A model generated the notes under the pieces. The model searched no databases. It was not told the origin of the DNA and was given only the letters and a program-made list of their open reading frames with translations. A stretch of 64,000 bases of DNA, from the NCBI RefSeq assembly GCF_027947575.1, contig NZ_CP116256.1:7750001-7814000 (forward strand). The letters run 5' to 3'. The translations under genes were made by a program, and so were the position numbers. The stretch comes from Streptomyces rubrogriseus. GTDB taxonomy: Bacteria > Actinomycetota > Actinomycetes > Streptomycetales > Streptomycetaceae. The stretch's first letter is position 1; each line of letters starts with the position of its first letter. This document shows positions 29,655 to 37,889 of this stretch, piece after piece.

Positions 29655-29846
29655 GTGACCGAGAGGCTGCGCTGGCGGAAGTCGTCGTTCTCCGGCGGTG
29701 GCGACGGCAACACCTGTGTGGAGATCGCGGCGCTGCCCACCCGCGTGGCCATACGCGACTCGAAGGCTCCCTCCCGGGGCACCCTCACCATCCCGGTCGG
29801 ATCCTTCGCCGCCCTCATACAGAGCCTCAAGAGGACCACTGTCTGA
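29655..29846 (+). CDS. DUF397 small protein
   Basis: 63 residues of the DUF397 family: LRWRKSSFSGGGDGNTCVEIA and VAIRDSKAPSRGTLTIP, shown here in part, are the usual marks (WRKSSFSGG, VEIA, VRDSK). The partner of DUF5753-type XRE regulators, which it may inhibit by binding. GTG 29655 has GAGG at 6 bases; GTG 29643, overlapping the regulator stop, is also possible. Confidence 0.88.
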   Translation: MTERLRWRKSSFSGGGDGNTCVEIAALPTRVAIRDSKAPSRGTLTIPVGSFAALIQSLKRTTV

Positions 29847-29924
29847 CCGGCGATACGCTCGTGTGCGCTAAGTTCAGACGCGCGTTCCAAGCGAGGGCAT
29901 CGCACGTGCACGGGGGAGAACACG

Positions 29925-31511
29925 GTGTCGCACAGGCCGGCGGACTGGTACGTACTCGACCTGGACAATGACCCGACGCCGGGCGACCCCGACCGCATTC
30001 GCAAACTCGCCGGCACCCTGCACGACTTCGCCGACGACGTGTCCGACGTACTGCGCGACCTCAAGGGCATCGCCAAGGAGGAGGAGATCCTCTCCTGGGC
30101 GGGCAAGACGGCGGAGGTGTTCGCCGAGGAGTTCGAGGACGCCCCGAAGAAGCTCCGCAAGCTGAAGAAGTCGTACGGCCTGGCGGGCGACGCGCTGGCC
30201 ACCTTCTGGCCCGATCTCCAGGACGCCCAGGAGAAGGCCGACAAGGCGCTGCGTGACGGCCGCAAGGCCCGCGAGGAACTCACCACCGCCCAGACCGCAC
30301 TGACCGGTGCTGATGACTGGGTGCGCAGGGCGACCGAGAAGAGCGACTCGTACGACCCGGCCAAGAACGGCGGCAAGGACGTCCCCAAGCCCGACGAGGC
30401 CGACGTCCGCCGCGCCACGCGTGACGCCCAGCACGCCAAGGCCCGGCAGGCGGCGGCCGAGCGGAACGTGGAGAGTGCCCAGAGCGCCCTCGACGCGGCC
30501 AAGAAGCTCGCCGGTCAGGCGAAGGGGCTGCGCGAGGAGGCCGCCCGCCGGACGGTGACCAAGCTCCGGGAGGCCTCCGACGCCGGTATCCCCAACCGGC
30601 ACTGGTGGGAGGAGATCGGCGACTGGGTCTCCGACCACTGGGACGAGATCGTCACCATATGCAAGTGGGTCGTGACGATCGTCGGCATCATCGTGATGAT
30701 CGTGGGCGGCCCGCTGGGCTGGCTGGTGTTCGCTGCGGCACTCGTCGTGATGGCGGACACGATAAGAAAAGTCATCAAAGGCGAGGCCGGCTGGGGTGAT
30801 CTCCTATGGGCCGCCCTGGACTGCATACCCGCCACCAAGGGCTTCACCAGCCTCGCCAAGCTCGGCAAGCTGTGGAAGGCGGGCGGCCTGCGGGCCTTGG
30901 GCACCGGTTTCATGAAGGGAATCGGTGGAGGGCTGCTCAAGAAGATCCAGCAGCTGAGGTCCGGAGAGGGCCTACGCGGCATCTACCGCCCGTTCAAAGG
31001 ATCTACCCGTCTCTTCGGCGGCACGATCCCCTACCGGGCCCTCACCCCCAAGGCGCGGCAATTGGCAAGGGACCTGACCAAAGGGCCCGTTCGCATTTCA
31101 CCCAACGAAGTCAACATATCTCACATGTCCGAACTTCAGCAGTTCCACGGAGTGGAGCACGCGGTCGTACAGAACCCCTCGGGACAGATGCGCCTCTTCC
31201 AGGGGGACGAGGTTACGACGATCGTCCCGAAGGAACTGCGCGACGAGGGCTACAAGTTCACCGTGCACACGCATCCCGAAGACCGCCTGCCCGGGCCGCC
31301 CGACGAGATGGAAGCCGCTCGTGGCATGAAGAACAGCATGAGCCGCGACCTGGACAACAAGAGGTCCCCTCATATGGAAGCGGTCATCAGCCGCGACGGG
31401 CAGGTCCGGTTCTTCGACAACACCGGCGTTCTGGAATTGCCTCCGGGCACTTACCCTCCGGGCGGCCCCATCGGCGAGCGCGGCGGAATCGTCCCAGTGA
31501 CCGGCCTATGA
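29925..31511 (+). CDS. Type VII-type secreted polymorphic toxin with JAMM-like C-terminus
   Basis: 528 residues. The N-terminal 100 match the T7SS-signal type (WYVLDLDNDPTPGDPDRIRK, then an amphipathic hairpin with SWAGKTAEVF). A charged coiled coil (90-215), a strong hydrophobic segment (about 244-285) and a Gly/Leu/Lys-rich region follow. The last 140 residues form a separate domain with HTHP at 448-451 and D460, close to a JAMM/MPN metal site (HxHP...SxxD), with Gly in place of Ser. It may act as a peptidase; that is inference. GTG 29925 follows GGGGGAG. Confidence 0.82.
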   Translation: MSHRPADWYVLDLDNDPTPGDPDRIRKLAGTLHDFADDVSDVLRDLKGIAKEEEILSWAGKTAEVFAEEFEDAPKKLRKLKKSYGLAGDALATFWPDLQDAQEKADKALRDGRKAREELTTAQTALTGADDWVRRATEKSDSYDPAKNGGKDVPKPDEADVRRATRDAQHAKARQAAAERNVESAQSALDAAKKLAGQAKGLREEAARRTVTKLREASDAGIPNRHWWEEIGDWVSDHWDEIVTICKWVVTIVGIIVMIVGGPLGWLVFAAALVVMADTIRKVIKGEAGWGDLLWAALDCIPATKGFTSLAKLGKLWKAGGLRALGTGFMKGIGGGLLKKIQQLRSGEGLRGIYRPFKGSTRLFGGTIPYRALTPKARQLARDLTKGPVRISPNEVNISHMSELQQFHGVEHAVVQNPSGQMRLFQGDEVTTIVPKELRDEGYKFTVHTHPEDRLPGPPDEMEAARGMKNSMSRDLDNKRSPHMEAVISRDGQVRFFDNTGVLELPPGTYPPGGPIGERGGIVPVTGL

Positions 31512-31587
31512 TGATAGAAGGATCGACGCACTGCCCGCCTTCCGCTGCGATTCAAGTGACCCCGACCCGGACCGACAGGCGATCAAG

Positions 31588-32271
31588 ATGCCAGACGTGA
31601 ATGAGTGCCAGATCTGTGGTGCTCCGGCTCCACTCATCACGGGACAGTGCGACGGTGTCGCCGGGTACCGTCTGCTGCGGGATCCGTGGGCCCCGAAACC
31701 GTCCTTCCTCGACGGCAACCTCCATTTCTCCTGTCTGTCGGAGTCGGATCGAAGCGGGCTCTTCTTCGACGAGTTCACCCACATGCTGCGCGCCGGTCAT
31801 GAAGAGGTCGAAAGCCTTGATGGTTCTCCTCCTCCCCTTACCAGGATGGGCCTGGGCATGACGGAGATCTTTTCCGGCGCCGAATGCTGCGTGTTCCAGA
31901 GCGGCGTTGCCGACCGGTGGATGGTGGTGAAGCGCAACGGACCGTGGTTCCGGCTGCGCCTGGAGGACATCACTGAACTCGCCCGCGGCGCCGCTCTCCG
32001 GTCTTCCTCGGACGTCGTCCCGTACCGTCTCCCGGTCGACCTCGGTGACGACGTCAGGGAGTTGAGCCTTGCGTCCCTGCTGTCCGTCCTGGGCGTGACG
32101 GACCGCTACGAGCCGGACGTCGTGGAATACGAAGCGGTCGACTACTACCCGCCGAAACTGCTGCTCGAGTACGTGGCTCGCGCACCGCTGCGCCTACCTC
32201 GTGAGGCGGTGGCATTCCTCACTGAGTACGTTCAGAATTACACCCCGGTAAGTTACGACGACGAGGCCTGA
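31588..32271 (+). CDS. Probable immunity protein for the adjacent toxin
   Basis: 227 residues, no recognised family. The N-terminus has CQICGAPAPL, half of a zinc-ribbon-like motif, with CLSESDR later. No signal peptide or membrane helix, so cytoplasmic. It directly follows the JAMM-domain toxin gene by 76 bases on the same strand, the usual place for an immunity gene, and has no counterpart in modules B and C, whose substrates lack this toxin domain. The function is inferred only from that. Confidence 0.7.
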   Translation: MPDVNECQICGAPAPLITGQCDGVAGYRLLRDPWAPKPSFLDGNLHFSCLSESDRSGLFFDEFTHMLRAGHEEVESLDGSPPPLTRMGLGMTEIFSGAECCVFQSGVADRWMVVKRNGPWFRLRLEDITELARGAALRSSSDVVPYRLPVDLGDDVRELSLASLLSVLGVTDRYEPDVVEYEAVDYYPPKLLLEYVARAPLRLPREAVAFLTEYVQNYTPVSYDDEA

Positions 32272-32894
32272 TGTCCACACCTTCCACGCCCATTGGTGTA
32301 TCCCTTTCGGTCCCGGAATCGTGGTGGGAGTTCGACATCCGTCCCGAAGGCCGGGAAGCTACGATCCGCGCCTTGGTGGAGGAACGCCTCGCCGAGACGC
32401 CCGAGCTGGCGCCGTATCGCGCCGACCTGACCGCCATGCTCCGGAAGATGGCCAAGGACGCCCACGACTCCGGTGCCCTCTACCTGGGCTGCATGGCGGA
32501 GAACTTCGACGGTGTCCCGCTCACCGCGACCGTCACCGTGTCCGTGCTCGGCGCCAAGAACAAGCAGGGGGTCGCTCTGTCCACCGATCCCCGGGCCATC
32601 GCCGACAGCCTGCGGACGATCACCGCGCGGCGTGAAGGCGACGCCTGGCGCAAGGTGACGACCGTCGACGTCCCCGAAGTGGGCCCGGCCGCGCGGACGT
32701 ACGGCGTGGAGGACGTGCCCGTGGCGCCGGGCGACAGTCGTACCCTGCGTATGGCGCTGACGCAGACGTACATCCCCGTCCCGGGAACCACCGACCGGGT
32801 CGTCCTCGTCTCCGGAGCCAGCCCGGTGCTGGACCTCGCTGAGGCGTTCCACGACATCTTCGACGCTGTGACCAGCACCTTCCGTTTCGCCTGA
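32271..32894 (+). CDS. MOG1/PsbP-like cytoplasmic protein, module A
   Basis: 207 residues. It opens with an alpha/beta segment GVSLSVPESWWEFDIRPEG, and ends with VVLVSGASPVLDLAEAFHDI, a pattern like DUF1795/MOG1-PsbP folds, in which a strand is followed by a final helix. Paralogues at 50215, 53389 and 54054 sit beside the other two substrates. No signal peptide. Constant association with substrates suggests a chaperone or loading factor, comparable in role to EspG; this is inference. The start overlaps the preceding stop (TGATG). Confidence 0.7.
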   Translation: MSTPSTPIGVSLSVPESWWEFDIRPEGREATIRALVEERLAETPELAPYRADLTAMLRKMAKDAHDSGALYLGCMAENFDGVPLTATVTVSVLGAKNKQGVALSTDPRAIADSLRTITARREGDAWRKVTTVDVPEVGPAARTYGVEDVPVAPGDSRTLRMALTQTYIPVPGTTDRVVLVSGASPVLDLAEAFHDIFDAVTSTFRFA

Positions 32895-32916
32895 CCTGCA
32901 GAGAGGACTCCGGGCC

Positions 32917-33258
32917 ATGGGCAAGAGCGACCTCGCACTCCCGTTGACCGAGCTGGAGGACTACGGGCGCCGGCTGCGGTCGCTCAAGACGCGGCTGAAC
33001 CACACGAAGAAGCTCTTCGAGTCCTACAAGGACGACATCGGCGACGGCAGCGTCAACGACGCCCTCGGCGACTTCGAGTCCAACTGGGAGGACGGCCGCG
33101 AGGACATCACCCAGCAGCTCGACGCACTCGCGAGCATGTCGGACGCCGTGGTCCGCGAGTTCAAGAAGCTCGACGACGAACTCACCAAGCAGGTCAACGA
33201 CGCCGTGAAGACGGAGGACAAGCGGGGCGGCAAGGGCGGCAAGGGCGGCGACAAGTAG
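32917..33258 (+). CDS. WXG100-like helical hairpin protein, module A
   Basis: 113 residues, nearly all helical, with a turn near the middle: FESNWEDGREDI stands where WXG100 proteins have WxG. A Lys/Gly-rich tail (GGKGGKGGDK) ends the protein. Similar hairpins occur in modules B and C and beside the ATPase. Expected to pair with the module's substrate for export. ATG 32917 follows GAGAGGA. Confidence 0.8.
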   Translation: MGKSDLALPLTELEDYGRRLRSLKTRLNHTKKLFESYKDDIGDGSVNDALGDFESNWEDGREDITQQLDALASMSDAVVREFKKLDDELTKQVNDAVKTEDKRGGKGGKGGDK

Positions 33259-33260
33259 CG

Positions 33261-33635
33261 ATGGTCAGGGTGCCTGTGCCGCATCTCGTCGGCGAGCCGC
33301 AGCTGGAGTCCGACTTCGCCCCCGGCACGCTCTCCGACGAGCTGGCCGAGTCTCTGGCCGGATTCCTGGAGGAGGCGGAGCCCGTCCTGTTCTCACCGGG
33401 CACTCTGCCGGATCCGTTCTCCGACTCGGCTGACGTGCGCGTACGTGTGGGAGTCATGACCGACGGACGCTGGGTCTGGCCCCTCGCCTGGGCAGACCAC
33501 GTCCGGCAGCACCGCGTGGCGCCGCCACCGGCATTCGTCCGGCACGCCGTCTCGCTCCGTTTCTCGGCCCCGGAGGTCAGCGTTGAACGAGCACTCGCCA
33601 TCGCGCGGGCCGAAGGGCTCCCCCTGCCCGACTGA
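33261..33635 (+). CDS. Small protein of unknown function, first of a paralogous pair
   Basis: 124 residues, soluble, acidic N-terminal half, no known family. The segment DGRWVWPLAWADHVRQHRVA and the following APPPAFVRHAVS align with DGVWLWREDLAYYVGRYHLA and LPGDFVARVREL of the next gene, so the two are duplicates. It begins two bases after the WXG100-like stop. Possibly an immunity protein or a further module component. Confidence 0.7.
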   Translation: MVRVPVPHLVGEPQLESDFAPGTLSDELAESLAGFLEEAEPVLFSPGTLPDPFSDSADVRVRVGVMTDGRWVWPLAWADHVRQHRVAPPPAFVRHAVSLRFSAPEVSVERALAIARAEGLPLPD

Positions 33636-34050
33636 GGGCACCCGGGCGGCACGTACGGTCCGGGCCGTCGGGTTCTTCGACGAGCTCTCGCCCGGCTGGG
33701 GGTTCCCCACCGACGGCACGATCAAGGATGCGGTCAGGTCGTCGGCGGACAGCGACGGGCAACGACTCGTCGAGTACCTCCGGCAAGGCTCCGGCATCTG
33801 GTCGGAGATGGGCGCGCAGGCCGACGTGCTGGATCCCGAAGGGCCGGTCCTGGTGAGCGCCGGCTCCCTCCTCACGGACGGGGTCTGGCTCTGGCGGGAG
33901 GATCTCGCGTACTACGTGGGCAGGTACCACCTGGCTCTGCCCGGAGACTTCGTCGCGCGCGTCAGAGAGCTGGGCCACCGGCCACCGGAGGTCCCGGAAA
34001 CCAGGCTCGTCGAGATCCTGACCCGGGATCTCGGGATCCCCATGGACTGA
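33583..34050 (+). CDS. Small protein of unknown function, second of a paralogous pair
   Basis: 155 residues from TTG 33583, which has GGAGG 6 bases upstream and no ATG or GTG alternative before the conserved part. It overlaps the preceding gene by 53 bases in another frame. The conserved core starts at GFFDELSPGWGFPTDG, a part not matched in the paralogue, and ends in the shared DGVWLWREDLAYYVGRYHL region. Soluble, unknown function; the last gene before the convergent tad operon. Confidence 0.7.
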   Translation: MNEHSPSRGPKGSPCPTEGTRAARTVRAVGFFDELSPGWGFPTDGTIKDAVRSSADSDGQRLVEYLRQGSGIWSEMGAQADVLDPEGPVLVSAGSLLTDGVWLWREDLAYYVGRYHLALPGDFVARVRELGHRPPEVPETRLVEILTRDLGIPMD

Positions 34051-34072
34051 GCGCCGCCACTCAGCTCGCCGT

Positions 34073-34534
34073 TCACCCCACCTCGTTCTCCGCCACCGCC
34101 TCGCCGTGGACCACCACGTCGCCGCCGTAGAACATGCCGGTGAAGACCGGGGAGTAGGTGAGCTGGACCTCGACCTGCACCTGGGCCGCGTCGGCCGTGA
34201 CGCAGTGGGTCGCGGCGATGTCCGCGCCGGTCATGTCCATCTCGGCGGCGAAGGCCTTGACCCGGGCGTTGCAGTTCTCGTAGTTGATGGGGGCGGGGCC
34301 GCCCACGTCGTCGTAGAGGGCCTCGCGGTCGATGTCCTGGGCGGCGTAGCGGGCGGCCTGTTCGGCGATGTCCGCCGCGCGTTCGCGCTTGGAGATGGAC
34401 ATGCCGCCGTCGATGACGAAGGCCGACAGGGACAGGAAGACCAGCGCGAAGATGATGACCGCGCCGGCGCCCGAGCCGCGGTCGTCCAGCCGGGTGCGTC
34501 GGTCCGCGAGCCAGTCGCGCACCTGGGTTCTCAC
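34073..34534 (-). CDS. TadG-like pilus assembly protein
   Basis: 153 residues with the N-terminal pattern of Tad pseudopilins and TadG (DDRGSGAGAVIIFALVFLSL), one membrane helix, and an outward domain with two cysteines (ENCNARV, ATHCVTAD). Last gene of the tad operon. GTG 34534 overlaps the previous stop. Probably a minor pilus-associated component. Confidence 0.82.
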   Translation of the reverse strand: MRTQVRDWLADRRTRLDDRGSGAGAVIIFALVFLSLSAFVIDGGMSISKRERAADIAEQAARYAAQDIDREALYDDVGGPAPINYENCNARVKAFAAEMDMTGADIAATHCVTADAAQVQVEVQLTYSPVFTGMFYGGDVVVHGEAVAENEVG

Positions 34535-34968
34535 GCCGTCCTCCGGTACGGGTCCAGCGGGGAGCTGAAGGTCGCCGACAGGGTCGTGGGGATGTTCAGG
34601 CCGATCGAGTCCAGGCCGCGCACCTCGCAGCTCACCTCGACCGTGAAGAGGGTGTCCGGTTCGAAGCCCGCGCTCTTCTGGACGACCGAGACCGGGCCGG
34701 AGCACACGTCCGCGAGGTTGGCCTCGGCGGCCTTCTTCGCCTCCGCCATCGCCGTACCGTGGTCCTTCTGGATCGAGCCCGCGCGGGCCGCGTCCCTGGC
34801 GGCGCCGTCGAGTGCGCCGCGGCCGTCGACGAGCTGGCCGAAGGCCACCAGGACGAGGATGAAGAGGATCATCACGGGGGCCAGGATGACCACCTCGATG
34901 GTGGACAGCCCCCGGTCGTCGCCCTCGTTGCGCAGCAGCCGACCGCCGCTGCGGCGGAAGGGGTTCAT
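34531..34968 (-). CDS. TadE-like pseudopilin
   Basis: 145 residues with the TadE signature RGLSTIEVVILAPVMILFIL: Glu at position 5 after the presumed prepilin peptidase cut, then a hydrophobic helix. The outer domain has two cysteines (DVCSG, VSCEVRG). It abuts the preceding TadE-like gene. Confidence 0.87.
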   Translation of the reverse strand: MNPFRRSGGRLLRNEGDDRGLSTIEVVILAPVMILFILVLVAFGQLVDGRGALDGAARDAARAGSIQKDHGTAMAEAKKAAEANLADVCSGPVSVVQKSAGFEPDTLFTVEVSCEVRGLDSIGLNIPTTLSATFSSPLDPYRRTA

Positions 34969-35502
34969 CTAGTTGCCCCCCTCCTGCACGAAGCGCTCGA
35001 CCGGGCCCATCGACTGGGCGTGCACCGTCAGGTCCAGGCCCGGGAAGACGGTGGGGATACGGGCCGTGATCTCCACCCCGACCGTGTTCTGCTCCGGCTG
35101 GACCATCTTCACGTCGGGGGACAGGACCAGTTGCGGGCCGAGTTGGCGGATGTAGCTGTCGACCACGTCCCGGGCCTCGCCCCGCCACGCGCCGGGCTGG
35201 GCGTCCGCCGTCGCGCGGGCCTTGCGCGCGCCCGCCTGGGCCGCGGCCTGCGCCACGTGGTCCGCGAAGAAGTACAGACCGAACTGCACCGTCGCGAAGA
35301 TCATGAAGAACAGGACCGGAGTGAGCAGCACGAACTCGATCGCGGTCATGCCGGAGTCGTCGCCGCGGGTGGTCGCGGCCTCCCGCGCGGCGTCCACCCT
35401 GCGGCGCACCCGTCTGTGCACGCCCCCGAGTGCGCCCTTGAGCACGCCGCGCACAGCGCCCGGCGTCCTCGTCCCCGTCCCCGTCCCCGTCTGTCCCGTC
35501 AC
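34969..35502 (-). CDS. TadE-like pseudopilin
   Basis: 177 residues from GTG 35502 (GGGGA six bases upstream; GTG 35541 would add 13). After a basic N-terminal extension with a Gly/Thr repeat comes the TadE mark SGMTAIEFVLLTPVLFFMIF, and an outer domain without cysteines. It is paired with the second TadE gene downstream. Confidence 0.85.
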   Translation of the reverse strand: MTGQTGTGTGTRTPGAVRGVLKGALGGVHRRVRRRVDAAREAATTRGDDSGMTAIEFVLLTPVLFFMIFATVQFGLYFFADHVAQAAAQAGARKARATADAQPGAWRGEARDVVDSYIRQLGPQLVLSPDVKMVQPEQNTVGVEITARIPTVFPGLDLTVHAQSMGPVERFVQEGGN

Positions 35503-35568
35503 GTCGTCCCCGTCACAGCGCCCATAGCTCTGGAGCCGCACGGCCGTACAGCGGCCGTGTACGGCCGG

Positions 35569-35829
35569 TCAGCAGGTCTTGCCCGCGTCCGCGCCCTTGA
35601 TGCAGTCGCCGACCTTGTTGGCGCCGTCGCTGAGCGCGGCGTTGATGATGGCGGCCACCACGCCGACGATCGCGACGACGACCGCGGAGATGATGACCCA
35701 CTCGACCGCGGAGGCGCCGCGGTCCAGCTCGCCGGAGCGGGCGCGCTCCACGCGGGCCCGCAGGAAGGTGATCAGGAAGTCGACGGGCACGATGCCCGTG
35801 GTGCCGGTGCGGAGGTTCCGTCCGTTCAT
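35569..35829 (-). CDS. Flp-type pilin
   Basis: 86 residues, the probable major pilin of the tad system. The segment RGASAVEWVIISAVVVAIVG has the Flp/TadE cleavage context and Glu, followed by a hydrophobic helix and a short outer end with two cysteines (GDCIKGADAGKTC). Cleavage by the prepilin peptidase at 22.0-22.8 kb is expected. Confidence 0.87.
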   Translation of the reverse strand: MNGRNLRTGTTGIVPVDFLITFLRARVERARSGELDRGASAVEWVIISAVVVAIVGVVAAIINAALSDGANKVGDCIKGADAGKTC

Positions 35830-35918
35830 GGTGGGTTCTGTCCTCTCGTGTCAGTTCTGGGAGCGAAGCGGCTCGGAGCTGCTCCATCTGGGCTGCGGCG
35901 GGTACGCCGGAAACTGCG

Positions 35919-36839
35919 TCACACCTGGAACACCCGCATCGCCGCCGGATAGATCAGGAACACCAGGAACCCGGCGCACAGCAGGAGCTGGGCCACGAGC
36001 ATCGACTGGGACTTCTCGCCCGCGCTGCCCTCGATCTCGGAGAGTTCGCGGTGGCGCATGGTCTCGGCGCGGGAGGCGAGGGACTCACGGACCTTGGCGC
36101 CGTCGTCCGCCACCAGGGCGAGGGAGGCGGAGAGGTCCTTGAGTTCCTCGACACCCAGGTCCTCGCCGAGCTGTCCCAGCGCCTGCCACTGGCTGATGCC
36201 CGTGATGCGCGCGTCCGCCAGCGCGTTGCGGATGCGGTGGGTGGCCCAGCCGTCCGACACCTCCGCCGCCGCCATCAGCGCCTCCGGCAGACCGCGGCCG
36301 CCGGCCAGGCTCATGGAGACCAGGTCCAGGTACGCCCCGATCACACGCCGCAGGTCACGGCGCTTGTCGGCGGCGTCCCTGCGTACCTCCAGGTCGGGGA
36401 GGAAGAAGAAGAGCGCCGCGCAGAGCAGGGCCAGCCAGACCGGGATGATCGGACTGTCCCCGAAGCCGAGCTGCCAGACGATCGCGAACAGGAACGGGCC
36501 GAAGAACAAGCCGCCCACCGCCAGCAGCGCCTTCGTCGCCAGGAACTTCTCCCAGCTGCGGTCCAGCACCGCCAGGTCCGCGCGCAGCGAGCGCTGCTCC
36601 CAGCCCTGCTGGAGGTACAGCTCGGCGACCCGGGCGCCGACCTGGGCCCGCAGCGAACCGAGACGGCTGGTGTCCTTCGCCGCGCGGGACGACTCGTAGG
36701 CCGCCCCGCGCGCCCGCATCGCGTCGATGCGGGCGACCTGCTGGATCGGGCTGCGTCTGCTCGGCATCAGAGCACGGACCAGGGCGTAGATGCCCAGGCC
36801 GGTGACGGCGCCGACCAGGACCGGCATGGTCAGGTTCAT
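35919..36839 (-). CDS. tadC: Tad inner-membrane platform protein TadC
   Basis: 306-residue type II secretion F-domain protein: N-terminal helix, a cytoplasmic part, paired helices near 110-150, a conserved cytoplasmic F domain (LDLVSMSLAGGRGLPEAL) and a C-terminal pair of helices. The ATG overlaps the tadB stop. It forms the assembly platform with TadB. Confidence 0.9.
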   Translation of the reverse strand: MNLTMPVLVGAVTGLGIYALVRALMPSRRSPIQQVARIDAMRARGAAYESSRAAKDTSRLGSLRAQVGARVAELYLQQGWEQRSLRADLAVLDRSWEKFLATKALLAVGGLFFGPFLFAIVWQLGFGDSPIIPVWLALLCAALFFFLPDLEVRRDAADKRRDLRRVIGAYLDLVSMSLAGGRGLPEALMAAAEVSDGWATHRIRNALADARITGISQWQALGQLGEDLGVEELKDLSASLALVADDGAKVRESLASRAETMRHRELSEIEGSAGEKSQSMLVAQLLLCAGFLVFLIYPAAMRVFQV

Positions 36840-37882
36840 CGTCGTACCCCCTCGTCCCCAGACGCCGGCGACGGCTGGGACGGTTGCGGCAGGCGCTGTA
36901 CGGGCTGACCGGGGTGACCCGGCTGGCCCGGTGTGCGGGGGCGCACGAACTGGACGTCGGCGCCGTCCCGGACCAGGAAGCGCTCCGGGGTCTCGATGGT
37001 CGACAGCTTGCGCAGCCACCAGAAGCCCAGCGCGAACAGGCCGCACACGCAGACCAGGACCAGCTGGCCGACGGGCGAGCCGTACGGCTCGACGAAGTCC
37101 CGGTTGAAGATGGACAGGCCGAGGACGAAGAGGACCGAGACCGCGACCACGATCTGCACCGACCGGCGGGTCGACGCGCGCTGCGCCATCACGCGCTGGC
37201 GCATGTCGACCTCCTCGCGCGCGGACTTGGCGAGCGCGCCGAGGACCTGGCGCAGACCCGGGCCGCGCAGCCGTGCGTTGAGGATGAGGGCCGCGACGAT
37301 GATGTCGGCGGACGCGTCGTCGATCTCGTCGGCGAGGTGCTGGAGCGCCTCGGGCAGCGGGGTACGCGAACGCAGCCGGTCGACCAGGGCGTCCAGGTGG
37401 GGGCGGAGTACGGGCGCGGCGGCTCGGGCGGAGGCCGGGATGGCCTGCTCCAGGCCGACGGCGCCCGCGATGGTGTCCCGCAGCGACTCGGTCCACGAGG
37501 CGAGGGCCTCCACCCGCTTCATGGCGGCGCGTTCCTCGGCGGCGCCGCCGAAGAGGCGGTCCCAGAAGAAGACCAGGACGCCGGCCGCGATGCCGAGCAC
37601 TGCCCAGCGGGTCAGGAGCAGGACGACGAGTCCGGCCAGGGCCGCGGCGGAGCCGCGCCGGCCCGCCCACCGGATCAGCTCGTTGACGCGCTCGCTGGCC
37701 TGCCGCTTCTCGTGCTCGGGCTTGGCGGGCAGTCCGCGTACGGCGACGAGGAAGAGGGCCAGGCCGCCGCCGACGGCGACACCGCAGCCGAGCGCGTACA
37801 GGACCGTCGTGGAGAACAGTCCGCCCATGGAGCCGAGCGAGTCCAGCGCCGCGAGTGTCGTGGTGGTCGTCGTCATCCCCAT
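36836..37882 (-). CDS. tadB: Tad inner-membrane platform protein TadB
   Basis: 348 residues, the same F-domain fold as its neighbour, with helices near 20-50, 85-115 and 250-290. The F domain reads LEALASWTESLRDTIAGAVG, shown here in part (WTESLRDTIAGAVGLEQAI). A Pro/Gln-rich C-terminal tail follows. It begins 7 bases after the cpaF stop; ATG 37876 is an alternative start. Confidence 0.9.
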   Translation of the reverse strand: MGMTTTTTTLAALDSLGSMGGLFSTTVLYALGCGVAVGGGLALFLVAVRGLPAKPEHEKRQASERVNELIRWAGRRGSAAALAGLVVLLLTRWAVLGIAAGVLVFFWDRLFGGAAEERAAMKRVEALASWTESLRDTIAGAVGLEQAIPASARAAAPVLRPHLDALVDRLRSRTPLPEALQHLADEIDDASADIIVAALILNARLRGPGLRQVLGALAKSAREEVDMRQRVMAQRASTRRSVQIVVAVSVLFVLGLSIFNRDFVEPYGSPVGQLVLVCVCGLFALGFWWLRKLSTIETPERFLVRDGADVQFVRPRTPGQPGHPGQPVQRLPQPSQPSPASGDEGVRR

Positions 37883-37889
37883 GTATCCC

